Below are positions 46,455-58,349 of a DNA stretch of 64,000 nucleotides, piece after piece (the stretch's first letter is position 1; each line of letters starts with the position of its first letter). The stretch spans positions 806,001 through 870,000 of the forward strand of contig JAVHKY010000065.1 in assembly GCA_035079385.1 (NCBI GenBank). Reading direction: 5' to 3'. A model generated the notes under the pieces. It searched no databases, was not told the DNA's origin, and was given only the letters and a program-made list of their open reading frames with translations. The translations under genes and the position numbers were made by a program. Source of the stretch: Aspidiotus rigidus (Eukaryota > Arthropoda > Insecta > Hemiptera > Diaspididae).

Positions 46455-46688
46455 AGGGAACCCACCCACCTCCCGGGGAATAACACTCTTTCGCCACTTT
46501 CCTTCGTTTTGGTGCATCCACCGTCCTCTCGATATATCTTCTGCAATAATGAATTCAATTAATGGATATATTACTTTTCTGGGTGTGTACAGCAAATGGA
46601 CGATGTTCTTCTAATTGAAGCACATTGGAGTTCTACTCTCTGAAGGAAAAAGGACTAACAACACCCGCTTGCCGGCTATTAATTAGAC

Positions 46689-46734
46689 CAGGCGTGGATC
46701 CACGGGGGGGGACCCCCCCCCCAAAAAAAAAAAA

Positions 46735-46776
<42 letters not shown>

Positions 46777-46884
46777 ACAATCTGTAGTATCGAAGAAAAT
46801 GTAAAAAAAAAAAAAAAAAAAAGGTCCTTTGAACTTTTTTTGGATTGTTTCCCCTCCCAAAGTGATCGTCTGGATCCGCGCCTG
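46689..46884. mobile_element. Nonautonomous TIR element with AAC microsatellite
   Basis: Ends CAGGCGTGGATCCA and TGGATCCGCGCCTG are inverted repeats with one mismatch. A 6-bp TTAGAC repeats on both sides. The inside holds a G/C run, an (AAC)n tract and an A run. It splits a decayed copy of the module. Confidence 0.6.
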
Positions 46885-47538
46885 TTAGACTTATACTCTT
46901 CAATCTTGAAAGACGTTTTGAAAAAAACAAACAGTCAGTAACATGCAAATGAGTGCTACTTAGTCCTATATGTAAATAAATACATTGACATCTTAAAATA
47001 ATGATGAACATAATTGTATTCTATAGAGTTTAATGAATTATTTGCTCCGGTATCTTGGAGAACTACAGAGGAGAGGGTGAATGGCGATAAACTGCCTTGT
47101 GCAGCAAAGAGATTGTGCACTGATGGGAACATTCACATGACGTATCTCATTGAAAATGTTTGGAAGCATTAAGTTTGCAATTATATGTCGAAAAAATATT
47201 AATTTTCACATACCTCTGTGTGAGAAGAATCTTTCAGATGAGTCTATTTTAATCTCTATTGAAAACGCCGAAAATTATTGAATATCCCATGAGTACGTAC
47301 GTTCTTATTATGAATAAATTCTTGTGTTATAATGTATTACCATAGGTACTCCACTCTCCTCTTTAGTATCCCTTTGTTTTCAAATCGTGGTCAAATTTCA
47401 AATATTTCACTGGATTGGAGAAAAAGCGATGTAGCAATAATCTGCTTGGTCCCGAAGAAATTTGATCGGATTGCAATGTTCACTTTCGCTCATTATCGGT
47501 TGAGATGTCGATGAATCCCATTTCTGAAGTTCGTTCAA

Positions 47539-47614
47539 CTTTTCGTTCACTCCATGGATACAAGTATTCATTAAGAAAACACAAATAACATTGCAACCAT
47601 GAAGTGAAGAAAAG
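47539..47614. ncRNA. Foldback hairpin family H7
   Basis: Lower stem CTTTTC, TTCACT and CATGG pairs with CCATG, AGTGAA and GAAAAG, each separated by a one-base mismatch. Both arms differ from the 2155 copy. Confidence 0.6.
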
Positions 47615-47831
47615 ACTGATTTTATCATTTAAAAACTATCCATTCCGTAGGTACCTACTGAATCACAAAAAGAAAAATATGTTTGGTGAAATACTCACAT
47701 TCACATTCGAATTATCAATCTAAACTTAATCATTACAAGGAAACTGACACAATAAAAAGGCTTCGTACAGACAATATCATTTCATGAAACAGAGTTGAAA
47801 GAAATACATATTTTATTTTAGTATTGGTCAA

Positions 47832-47909
47832 ATTTCTTCATAGGCGTAAGAAATGATGTTAACGATTAATCAGACACGAGAAACACCAAATCTTAGCCTA
47901 TGACGAAAT
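47832..47909. ncRNA. Foldback hairpin family H2
   Basis: CATAGGC/GCCTATG and TAAGA/TCTTA with ATTTC/GAAAT at the base; loop ATTAATCAGACAC. The stem pairs differ from those of the 2445 copy on both sides. Confidence 0.6.
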
Positions 47910-48114
47910 TCAATAAAATTAGGCGGAGTACAATAATTTATTCGGAAGTTACGCTTGGAGGATTCTGACTCACTTTTCTTATTAATTCTGTTGGTGACTT
48001 TGAATGGAGGAAGGATAATAGGTACCTAGCTCGGGAAACGTTTTCTCTTTACTCTGATAAAATAATGTGGTTGAATTGCATATGCTGTGCGCTTTAGGAA
48101 AATTTAAGTGAATT

Positions 48115-48180
48115 TGCTCAGAAGTGATGCGTCCTCACCGTAAACTGGTACTGAGTAAAATTTGAAGGTAAATGATTTCT
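48115..48180 (-). pseudogene. Relic of the ribozyme block
   Basis: TCCTCACCGTAAACTGGTACT then GAAGGTAAATG on + parallels the relic at 118-200. Confidence 0.35.
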
Positions 48181-48664
48181 AAAAGTATCATTTCTGCCTG
48201 AAACTTGCTGTGTCTTTTGTAACATCGCCGAAGGCTCCTGAAATCTAATACCTCTAGGAAAGTTGTACGTTTTACTAGATGCGTTCAGAACTTACTCCAA
48301 TCAGATTCCTTCTTTTGACACCGAGTGAGATACGCAAATTGAAACAAGTTTAACTTAGGTACGTCGGTAGCTACATCTTCAAAGTATAAATCTATATGCC
48401 CGCAGAGTCCAAACCAACAGCTGACGAAGAATGATTAATTTCTTCAACATTAACGATTTATTTTCACAAATGCTACCTTCGTTTTTCAGGAATTTGATTT
48501 ACTACATGCTCATAAGAATTTTAATTTAGGTTCCAAAACAGGAAAATAAGTATCTAGCTTTTGGTGTACTTTTTGTACAATTTTTTGGAAGTATATAGGT
48601 GAGAGTTCTGTGAAGGGAACAAGCATGATAGGAAAAGGTCACAGACGGCTGGAGTGTCCGTCAG

Positions 48665-48812
48665 CCCCCTCTTAGCTTAGTTTCCGCCAGACTATAATAT
48701 TATGTCTTTTGGAATGCAGCTCTCACCACGTGCAGGTGCTAAGTAGGAGTTGAGGTTTGAATGATAAGTAATATGCAACATATACCACTCCATTCAAATC
48801 TCCTTGAGAGCC
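48665..48812 (-). ncRNA. HDV-like ribozyme, copy 16 (extended P4)
   Basis: Core intact, L3 ending CGU. The P4 apex is lengthened by a palindromic insertion: AGACTATAAT/ATTATGTCT replaces AGAC-loop-GTCT. Growth of P4 is tolerated in the family because this hairpin projects from the core. Confidence 0.83.
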
Positions 48813-49338
48813 AGGGACCCCACTCCCCCCGCCTTCTGGGAAATTTTCGAATCTTTTTCATCTTCCTCTTTAGTGGTCAATATTTGAATTTCTTACTCGC
48901 ACTCAATTAGAAATCTTAATTTCTTTCCTAAATTATAGTGAACAATCTAGATGAGATAGGTATATAAAAAAAAAACACAGCGGCTAAATCTGCTATTGGT
49001 AAAAAGAGAATGTGAAATTTTTCTATCGGCGTAAGCTATTGGTTGCGACAGTAGGTGTTGTCTTAGGATGATATTACAACAGCGCTAATATAGGATTAAT
49101 GGTAATAGGAGTAAATTACTAATGACATGAAATCAAGCGAAGTGAATGGTGCCAAGAGTTTACCATAAATAAATACATTTACATTTAAAAATAATGGTGA
49201 ATACAAGTTAATTATCAATAAGATACACATAGCAATATAGCACAACTCCATAGATCATTACAAGAAAATTTTTGCAGTTTGAAACACTCTTGGTAGACAT
49301 ATTTCTACCAGATGAATCTTATTTCGGAGCTCGGTTCA

Positions 49339-49417
49339 ATTTTTTCGTTCGCCTCATGGATACCGACACATATTATTAAATCACAAATAAGTGTGTCCAT
49401 GAAGCTAAGAAAAAATG
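49339..49417. ncRNA. Foldback hairpin family H7
   Basis: CATGGA/TCCATG and ACAC/GTGT stems around a TTAAATCACA loop. Confidence 0.5.
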
Positions 49418-49636
49418 ATTGCATCGTTTGAGAATAATCCAATCCATATTGAATTACCAAAAAATCGCCAATATACTATACTCTCATAATCTAGTTATCA
49501 ATCAACATTATTTTACAGTTCGTTAAATTATCACTAGGATAATATTACAAATAAAAAAGGTTTGAAAAAACAGATTAGGTGATGGCGTCATGTAACAGAC
49601 TTTCAACGACTGTTGACGTTTTTTCAGTACTGGTCA

Positions 49637-49717
49637 GATTTCCTCCTGGGCTTGAAATTTGACAAATGACAGTTAATCAAATATGTAAGTTGCCAAATCT
49701 CAGCCTTGGAAAAAACT
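49637..49717. ncRNA. Foldback hairpin family H2 (diverged)
   Basis: Paralog of 30024-30107: GGGCTTGA against TCTCAGCC and a TTTCC/GGAAA base. Confidence 0.45.
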
Positions 49718-50049
49718 GAATGGAAGTGAGCATGTAGATCAGTCAGAGGCTGTGCTTGAAGCAGTATGACTCAATATTCTCATGAATGGGGTTGGCGTAT
49801 TCCTATAAATATTTGACGACTAACCATCGGTAGATTTTTGGTTCCCACGGTTTCGATCTGCGTACAATTTTTTTGTTAGTCGAATAAATCTTGCGTTTCT
49901 TGGATTTTCATTTCTGAAAAGTAAGAATAAGTTGATTAAAGAACTTCTGTATCTTTTGCCCCGCCAATTTCCATGCTTTTGGAAACGTTTTCTCCTCGCA
50001 CTGATTAAAGAACAGCATACCTTAGGCCTTTCTTATGTAAATCTGGCTG

Positions 50050-50115
50050 GGATCAAGAAGCAGCCCTCATAGTAAACACATGCTAAGTAATAGTTGAAAG
50101 TAAATAATTCCCAAA
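50050..50115 (-). pseudogene. Relic of the ribozyme block
   Basis: ACATGCTAAGTAATAGTTGAA on + retains the P2 5' segment only. Confidence 0.4.
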
Positions 50116-50553
50116 TGTATCTACTTTGCCTAAAACTTGCAGTCTATTGTAACCTCTTCATAGACTCCCGAAGTCTCCTACCTACCATTCAAATAATTGT
50201 ACGCATTACAAGTTACCTCTCAAACTTCCCCCAAGTAAGATGTACAGATGCAAACAAGTATTTCTCAGCTACTTTGGTATACGCTCGCAAAGTCTAAACT
50301 ACAGCTGAAAACGTATGATCAATCTTTTCGCCATGTTTTCATTTTGCGCTCACATTATACATCCTATCTTTGGGTTCAAGGTATTTCAATTAAGGCGTGC
50401 TCATAAATTTCAATTCAGGTTCGGAAACAGGAAAATATAAAGCTTTTACTCTACTCTTTGGATGACATAGGTTTCAAGAATATAGGCTGGAGTAATGCAA
50501 AGAAATCATGCGCACAATAGGAAAAGGTCGCAGACGGCTGGAGTGTCCGCCAG

Positions 50554-50691
50554 CCCCCTCTTAGCTTAGTTTCCGCCAGACAAAGTCCTTTGGAATGCAG
50601 CTCTCACCGCGTGCAGGTGCTAAGTAGGAGTTAAGGTTGATTAGAATCAGCCAAAAACTGGTTGTTTGCCAATCAGACCTCTTTGAGAGCC
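50554..50691 (-). ncRNA. HDV-like ribozyme, copy 17 (J1/2 class c)
   Basis: Near copy of copy 15, including the same change in the 3' hairpin. Core intact. Confidence 0.83.
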
Positions 50692-50980
50692 AGGGAACCC
50701 ACCCACCTCCGGGGAATAACACTCTGTCTTGGTGCATCCATGAACTCCTAAGCATTAATCAGACTTCCAATGCGTTGGTCTTCTTCCATTGTAGAATTGA
50801 AAACTTAAAACAGGAAAAATTGATCCTTACTCTGTCAAAAATTGATGGTCAACGCGTCATTTTGCCCAGGAAACCTGCATCACTTTCCAACCTGTTCATA
50901 ACTAATAAACATTCGCTCTTCTACGCTAAGCAAATAGCTCTAAGGGCAGCTTAAGCGCTCATTAAAAAAATGTCCGTCAG

Positions 50981-51120
50981 CCCCCTCTTAGCTAAGTTTC
51001 CGATAGACAAAGTCTTTCAGAATGCAGCTCTCACCGCGTGCATGTGCTAAGTAGGAGTTGAGGTTTGAATTGTAAGTGATGTGCGAAGTTTACCATCCCA
51101 TTAATACCTCCTTGAGAGCC
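50981..51120 (-). pseudogene. Degenerate HDV-like ribozyme, copy 18
   Basis: P1 and the P4 apex remain, but J4/2 reads CUUA (breaking the C-N-R-A purine), P3 has lost one pair (CATGTG for CAGGTG on +), and the outer P4 stem is mismatched (AGAA). The conserved flank 3' of the ribozyme is truncated at about 50,970. It lies only 0.4 kb from copy 17. Probably inactive. Confidence 0.75.
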
Positions 51121-52490
51121 GGAGATACCACTTCCTCCCGCTCTACAGGGAACTTTTAAAGCAATCTAGCCTCATCCCCCTCTTTGAAAATAGACTTTTG
51201 AATCTCTTACATGCTCTCAATCAGCTGGAAATTCTGATTTATTTCTCATATCATAGGGGAAAATCTAGATAAGACTTATAAATTGAACTACAACTAAAAT
51301 CTCCTATATTGGTCGAAAGAGAGGGAAATTAAGATTCCCCATAAGAGTTGGCCTTAAGATATTAGTCACGACAGTGTTATAACAACGCTAACGAAATTAG
51401 AGTTGCAATAAGGTAAATTACTGACAATTTGCGAACTTGCAAATTAGTGGTACTTACAGGTTGCTGTGTATATAAATACATTGACATCTTAAAATAATGA
51501 TGAACATAATAAACGATAAGTATGATAATACAATACATCTCAGAAAATCATTAGAAGAAACATTATTGCATCTTATAGAGTTTAATGAATTATTTGTCCG
51601 GTATCTTGGGAAACTAAACAGGAGTGGGTGAACGGCGGTAAGTTGCCTTGTGCAGCAAAGAGATTGCACAGTGATGGGAATATTCACATGACGTATCTCA
51701 TTGCAAATGTTTGGAAACACTAAATTTGCAACTATATGTCGAAAAAATATTAATTTTCACGTATATGTGAAAAGAATCTTTCAGATGAGTCTATTTTGAA
51801 TTCTATTGAAAACGCATATCGAAAATTATTGAATATTCCATTAGTAAACGTTCTGATGAATAAATTCTTGTGCTATAATGTATTACCATAGGTACTCCAC
51901 TCTCCTCTTTAGTATCCCTTTGTTTTCAAATTGTGGTCCCATGAGTACACGTTTTCAAGAATAGATTGTTGTGCTATTGGGGTTTAAACATACACTGGAG
52001 AGAGTTACTAAAAGGGTGAATCAGAGAATTTATGTACGTTCATACATTAATTTTCAATCAATTGTTATTTTTTCAATATACCATTTATTGCTATAAAATT
52101 TTTTTTTTGTATTCAATGATGATACAGACTACAAAATTTATGCTTGTATTTTCTCTAAAAAACGATATCCTATTAATTATGGTGCGTGAAATTTCTTCCT
52201 TTAGAAAGCATTGAACGAAAGGGTGAATATCGTCAGGGCTACCAACTCCCCAACTCCAAGTTTAAATCCCAATAGTTAATGTTGTATTACCGTAGTCCAC
52301 TCTCCCCTTTAGTACCCCTTTGTTTTCAAATCGTGCTGGTCAAATTTCAAATATTTCACTGGATTGAAGAAAAAGCGATTTAGCAGTAATCTGCTTGGTC
52401 TTGAAGAAAGTTGATCATATTGCAATGTTGATCTCTTTCGCTCATTATCGGTTGAGATGTCGATGAATCCCATTTCTGACGTTCGTTCAA
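51121..52490. other. Module sequence without ribozyme or intact hairpin
   Basis: Two diverged repeats of TACTCCACTCTCCTCTTTAG lie at about 51893 and 52297 (also 47348), indicating nested duplication. Frames here are short and unsupported. Confidence 0.3.
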
Positions 52491-52566
52491 CTTTTCGTTC
52501 ACTCCATGGATGCAACTATTTATTAAGAAAACACAAATAACATTGCAACCATGAAGTGAAGAAAAG
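52491..52566. ncRNA. Foldback hairpin family H7
   Basis: Paralog of 47539-47614 with an added TGCAA/TTGCA pairing above CATGG/CCATG. Confidence 0.6.
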
Positions 52567-52772
52567 ACTGATTTTATCATTTAAAAACTATCCAATCCAT
52601 ACTAAATCACAAAAAGAAAAATGTTTAATGAAATACCTACATTCACATTTGAATTATCAATCTAAACTTAATCATTACAAGGAAACTGACACAATAAAAA
52701 GGCTGTGTACAGACAAGTCATTTCATGAAACAGAGTTGAAAGAAATACATATTTTATTTCAGTATTGGTCAA

Positions 52773-52850
52773 ATTTCTTCATAGGCCTAAGAGGCTGTGT
52801 TCACGATTAATCAGACACGAGAGACACAGAATCTTAGCCTATGACGAAAT
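52773..52850. ncRNA. Foldback hairpin family H2
   Basis: CATAGGCCTAAGA pairs with TCTTAGCCTATG and CTGTGT with GACACAG. It lies just before the terminal duplication. Confidence 0.6.
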
Positions 52851-53028
52851 TCAATAATATTAGGAGTACAATAATTTATTCGGAAGCCACGCTTAGAGAA
52901 GTCTGACTCACTTTTCTCATTAATGCTGTTGGTAACTTTGAATGGAGGAAGGATATTACCTAGTTCGGAAAACTTTTTCCCTTTACTCTGGGTCAAATTG
53001 CATATGTTGAGCGCTGTAGGGAAATCTA

Positions 53029-53111
53029 ACTATAATCCCTGGTGAATCTGTCCCCAAAAGATGCGCCATCACCCTAAACTGGTATTGAGTAACAGTTTGA
53101 GGTAAATGATT
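53029..53111 (-). pseudogene. Relic of the ribozyme block (duplicate of 118-200)
   Basis: Identical to the relic at 118-200 at the 52,911 offset. Confidence 0.4.
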
Positions 53112-53383
53112 TCTAAATGTATCACGTCTGCCCGAAACTTGCCAACTATTGTAATATTCCCGAAGGCTCCTGAAATCTAATACCTCTTGGAAGATTGTAC
53201 GTTTTACGAGATGCGTCCGGAACTTACTTCAACCAGATTTCTTCCCTTGGCGCACGCAGTCAGATACACATTTGCAAACAATTTTGTCTCAGCTATGTCG
53301 GTAGGTACTTCTTCAAAGTGTATCTATATGCCCGCACAGTTCAAACCAACAGCTGACGAAGAATGATTAATTTTAGCAATTAA

Positions 53384-53890
53384 GGGTGTGCTCTACTTGT
53401 GAAAATATGCTCGTAAAACATGGTACCGAAAATTACACTTTACTGCTCGAATTTTCAACGTATCTTTCTGAATAATTGAAATGTTTTCCAGAAAGGTCCA
53501 ACCAGGAGCGCTATCGAAGCAGAATTTCAAAATTTTTTCATATATGTACTTTCTCGATTAAACGTTGAAATTAGTAGAAAATTCGCTTATTTTCTGTTGA
53601 GAGAGAAATTCTTCTGGAGGCGAAATTCAGGATTCTGTTCCGATAGTAGCGCCTTTCATTGAACTCTACTGTGCAACATGTCCAAAGATCAAACAAATTT
53701 GTCGGAAAAAGGAGCCCTGGGAAGTGCCTCTGCAAAATCATTCCTTGTCATTGGTTACAAGGACTACCCACGCACGTCCGACTAACGTCGCGCAATGACC
53801 GCTGGCTTACCTAACCTTGCAGGGTTTTGGGGATGTTTATGCAACTTATCGTACAACGTTTCGGAGTTTCTAAACCAGTAAAGCAGACCC
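53384..53890. mobile_element. TTAA-flanked element (duplicate of 473-979)
   Basis: Same element within the terminal duplication. Confidence 0.6.
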
Positions 53891-54103
53891 TTAATTCTCA
53901 CAATCGAAATCTTACTTTTGTTTTCTAGGAATTTCAATTGATACATGCTCAAAAGAATTTTAATTTAGGTTCCAAAACAGGAGAATAAGTATCAAGCTTT
54001 TGCTCTATTTTTCGTACAATTTGTTTCAAGAATATAGGTGAGAGTAGTGCGAAGGAAACAAGCATGATAGGAAGAGGTCACAGACGGCTGGAATGTCCGT
54101 CAG

Positions 54104-54243
54104 CCCCCTCTTAGCTTAGTTTCCGCGAGACAAAGTCTTTCGGAATGCAGCTCTCACCGCGTGCAGGTGCTAAGTAGGAGTTGAGGGTTGAATTGTAAGT
54201 GATATGCAAAGTATACCACCCCACTCAAACCTCTTTGAGAGCC
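54104..54243 (-). ncRNA. HDV-like ribozyme, copy 19 (duplicate of copy 1)
   Basis: Same sequence as copy 1, shifted by 52,911 within the terminal duplication. Confidence 0.85.
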
Positions 54244-55065
54244 AGGGACCCACTCCCCCCTAGGGTAATTTTCAAATCTAGCTTCATCTTTCTGTTCAGT
54301 AATGAACATTTGGATTTCTTACTAGCTCTTGATTAGAAGTTTCAATTTCTTTCCTACGTTATAGTAAAAAATCTAGATAAGTTATATAAATAAAAACACG
54401 ACGACTGAATTCTGGTGTTGGCGGAAGAAGAAAGTGAAAATTCGCTAGTTACGGCATGTGTTTCCTTCGGATAATATTCTAACATCGCTAATAGAATTAG
54501 TGGTAATGAATTACTGATAATATGGGACCGAGCAAAGTGACGAGTACCGAGAGTTGCTTATAAATAAATACATCTATATATACATATATAAAAATACAGG
54601 TGAATATAATTGACTACAAATAAGTACAAAATAACACATCTCGGTAGATTATTACAAGAAATTTTTGCATTTGAAGGAGTTCAATAAATTATTATATGTC
54701 TTGTTACTTAGGGGTATACTAAACAGAGGAGGGAGTATGGCAATGAACTATCTTCAGCGCGGCAAGAAGATTTTACATCAACTGTGACACTTGAATTACA
54801 TAATATCTCCTTGCAAACTTGCGAAATTTTTGATTTGCAATTATGGCCGAAAAATATTGTTACTCTACCCTCCTCTCTAGTATCCTGATGTTATTTAATT
54901 TTGGTTGAAAATCGATTTTTCCACTTGACTGATGAAAAAGTTGTACTTATTAATGTGTCACGCATGACTCATTTGACCTCGATGTCGACAAATTGCGAAG
55001 ATGTCTTTTCCCATTATTGGTTGAAATGTATGCATCTGATGTATCTTATTCCTGACCTCTGTTCA

Positions 55066-55142
55066 ATTTTTTCGTCCGCGTCATGGATTAGTTCTTATGA
55101 TCAAATCACAAATAAGAAGTCAAACATGACGCGAGGAAGAAA
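55066..55142. ncRNA. Foldback hairpin H7 (duplicate of 2155)
   Basis: Same sequence at the 52,911 offset. Confidence 0.6.
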
Positions 55143-55355
55143 CTGACTTCTTCATTCAAAACAATCCCATTTCTATACAAAATTATGAAAGAAATTAAAA
55201 AATACTACAGAACTACATTCATGTTTGAAATATCGATCAACATTATTTTAGAACTTATTAAATTATCACTAGGAAAATGTTACATTAAGAAAGGTTTGTA
55301 CAAACAGATCAAGCATACTCTTGAAGATTGTTGCGCATTTTTCGGTATCGTTCAA

Positions 55356-55433
55356 ATTTCCTCGTAGGTTTAAGAAAAGGTGTAGGCGATTAATCAGACA
55401 CACCCATCACCTCTTCTTTACCTTGGAGGAAAT
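55356..55433. ncRNA. Foldback hairpin H2 (duplicate of 2445)
   Basis: Same sequence at the 52,911 offset. Confidence 0.6.
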
Positions 55434-55656
55434 GGAATAAAATTGAGCCTTGAATGATTTATTCAGAAGTTGTACGTGAAGCAGAGTAACCCAATTTTCT
55501 TCTATAAACATACGCTAGGCTTACTGAAAATGTATCGAGCTACAACTACACCTCCGGATTTCTGTCTTCTTGACGAATGTTTGCATCTTCATTTCTTAAA
55601 GGATGCTCGTACAACATGATTACTTGCTATCTTTCTAATAAATATTATCTCGAACG

Positions 55657-55727
55657 TTTTGGCAGGAACATGTAAGGTACTAATGGATCAGTAACACATT
55701 AATACCAAAACATGTACCTACAAAAAA
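55657..55727. ncRNA. Foldback hairpin H1 (duplicate of 2746)
   Basis: Same sequence at the 52,911 offset. Confidence 0.5.
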
Positions 55728-56103
55728 TTCAATGCTCAAGATAGAAAGACACTCTGCATTAGAACTTCACTGAAATAAAAGCTCTTTTGGTTAAAAATGT
55801 GGAAAAGTTTGAAGTACTGGGAGAGTTTTCAAAATCAGTGTCGTAGCCATGAAATTACCGCAGAGGTTTTAAAAAAAAGTTGTATGCAGTACATTAACCC
55901 TCTCTTTAATTTTGATAATATTTGAAGACAAATTTTTCAAGTTTGGCAGGAATTTCGACCCCTATATCCTCCTGGCTACGCCTCTGATCAGAATGAATTT
56001 AGGATCCGAAATGGTCACCAACGGATAGACATATACATGAGAGTAATGCAAAGAAACATACGTATGATAGGAAGAGGTCACAGACAGCTGGAGTGTCCGT
56101 CAG

Positions 56104-56243
56104 CCCCCTCTTAGCTTAGTTTCCGCGAGACAAAGTCTTTCGGAATGCAGCTCTCACCGCGTGCAGGTGCTAAGTAGGAGTTGAGGTTTGAATTGTAAAT
56201 GATATGCAAAGTATACCACCCCACTCAAACCTCTTTGAGAGCC
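56104..56243 (-). ncRNA. HDV-like ribozyme, copy 20 (duplicate of copy 2)
   Basis: Same sequence as copy 2, including the GACAG variant in the 3' hairpin. Confidence 0.84.
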
Positions 56244-56754
56244 GGGGATCCCACTTCCCTCCACCCACCGGGAAATTTTTAAATCTAGCTCCATCTTCTG
56301 TTCAGTAATGAACATTTGGATTTCTTACTTGCTCTTGATTAGAAATTTTAATTTCTTTCCTACGTTATAGTAAAAAATCTAGATAAGTTATATAAATAAA
56401 AACACGACGGCTGAATTCTACTGTTGGCGGAAGAAGAAAGTGAAAATTTGCTAATGGTGTAAGCTATAGGTTGCAACAGTTTTGTCTTAGGATAATATTA
56501 TAACAACGCTTAAAGGATTATTGGTAACAGGAGTAAATTAATAATGATATGAAATCAAGCTAAGTGAATGGTGCCAAGAGTTGCCCATAAATAAATATAA
56601 TCACATTCAAAAATAATGGTGAATACAATTAACAATAAGATACCCATAGGATTATAACACATCTCCATAGATCATTACAAGAAAATTTTGGCGTTTGAAA
56701 CATTCTTGGTAGACATATTTCTATCCGATGAATCTTATTTCGGAGCTCCGTTCA

Positions 56755-56833
56755 ATTTTTTCGTTCGCGTCATGGATACTGACACATATTATTAAATCAC
56801 AAATATGTGTGTACCCATGAAGCTAAGACAAAA
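56755..56833. ncRNA. Foldback hairpin H7 (duplicate of 3844)
   Basis: Same sequence at the 52,911 offset. Confidence 0.55.
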
Positions 56834-57114
56834 TGATTTCGTCGTTTGAGAATAATCCAATCCATATCGAATCACCAAACAATGGCCAATATACTGTACA
56901 CTCATAATCTAGATATAAATTAACATTATTTTACAGTTTGTTAAATCATCACTAGGAAAATATTACAATTAAAAAAGGTTTGAAAAAACAGATTAGGTGA
57001 TCGCGTTCACTCTACTTTTTGGATGAAATCTGATTCAAGAATATGAGTGGGAGCAATACAAAGGAAACATGCGCGCGATAGGAAAAGGTCACAGACGGCT
57101 GGAATGTCCGTCAG

Positions 57115-57252
57115 CCCCCTCTTAGCTTAGTTTCCGCGAGACAAAGTCCTTTGGAATGCAGCTCTCACCGCGTGCAGGTGCTAAGTAGGAGTTAAGGTTG
57201 ATTAGAATCAGCCAAAAACTGGTTGTTTGCCAATCGGACCTCTTTGAGAGCC
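57115..57252 (-). ncRNA. HDV-like ribozyme, copy 21 (duplicate of copy 3)
   Basis: Same sequence as copy 3, class c J1/2. Confidence 0.84.
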
Positions 57253-57331
57253 GGGGAACCCACCCACCTCCCGGAGAATAACACTCTTTCGCCACTTTCC
57301 TCATCGTCCTCTCGATACAAATTCTCGAATT

Positions 57332-57688
57332 ATGAGCTCTACTAGTGTCAACGTATCACTTTTCTTTGTCTGTACAGGGGATGGACGGCCTTTTTTCTAT
57401 TCAAGCACATTGAAGGTACACTCCGTGCAGGAAAAAGCTTCCTCTTTCACTGAAATGATTGACAACACCCGCTGGACAGCTCTTGATTACAAAAACCTAC
57501 TCTTCAATCATGGGAGACATTCTAGAAATATCAAATACTCAGTAAACCCCTCGGCATTAATCAGGCGTCGCATACATTGGTCTTCTTTCATTGAAAAATT
57601 GAAAACTTGGGACGAGAAGAAACGATCCTTACTCGGATGGCCACAGCGTCAGTTTACCTATAGGAAACCTGCCAGTTTTGCTTCTTAA
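57332..57688 (+). other. Unassigned frame, duplicate of 4421-4777
   Basis: Identical to 4421-4777 in the terminal duplication. Confidence 0.2.
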
Positions 57689-57991
57689 CATGTACGCAAC
57701 CCATACCTTTCACTCCTCTATGCCGAACCATATCTGAAGCTACTAAGTACTTTAAAAATTACATTTACACAATAAGTACATTACAGTATGCTATTATACT
57801 AGTTACTGACAGAATTTTTAAAGTTATTAGAAAATATTTAAAAGAATTCATTATTTTGTTATAATCGCCAAATCAATTACCTATTCTTACATGTACGAAA
57901 AAACCATTGTGTGTTTATATAAGATAATGATATGCTTGATATTTTCATTTGATGATTAGCCACTTCTGAAATGATGGATTTACCATAATTA

Positions 57992-58056
57992 CATATGATT
58001 GCTCACATCTTTTAAATGGATCTATCACCTATTTGAAAGTTGCGAGCAACCATATG
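57992..58056. ncRNA. Foldback hairpin H5 (duplicate of 5081)
   Basis: Same sequence at the 52,911 offset. Confidence 0.5.
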
Positions 58057-58076
58057 AAACATGAATCATATAACTT

Positions 58077-58152
58077 CCAAACGTTCTAATGAGGTATTGA
58101 ATTTAGAGGTGAATACTATAATTTCCATATATCTCTTTTTGAGAACATTTGG
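58077..58152. ncRNA. Foldback hairpin H6 (duplicate of 5166)
   Basis: Same sequence at the 52,911 offset. Confidence 0.45.
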
Positions 58153-58349
58153 CGAGATATTATTAATTCGAGAAATAATTCGTGATCCTTAATTTAATTA
58201 CAACTTTTTAACGAGAACGTATTCCAATTGTACAAACATATTATTTTTCTATTCTCAGTTGGTGAATACTGCACATGATGTACGAACTATCACAGTAGTG
58301 TCCATCCAAAGGTTGAACAAAAATCGGTTAACGTCGATTTCCACTTCTC

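Noticed and set aside
46633..47011. Minus frames with long F or V runs
   Set aside because: Translation of the A-run and (AAC)n tract inside a TIR element.
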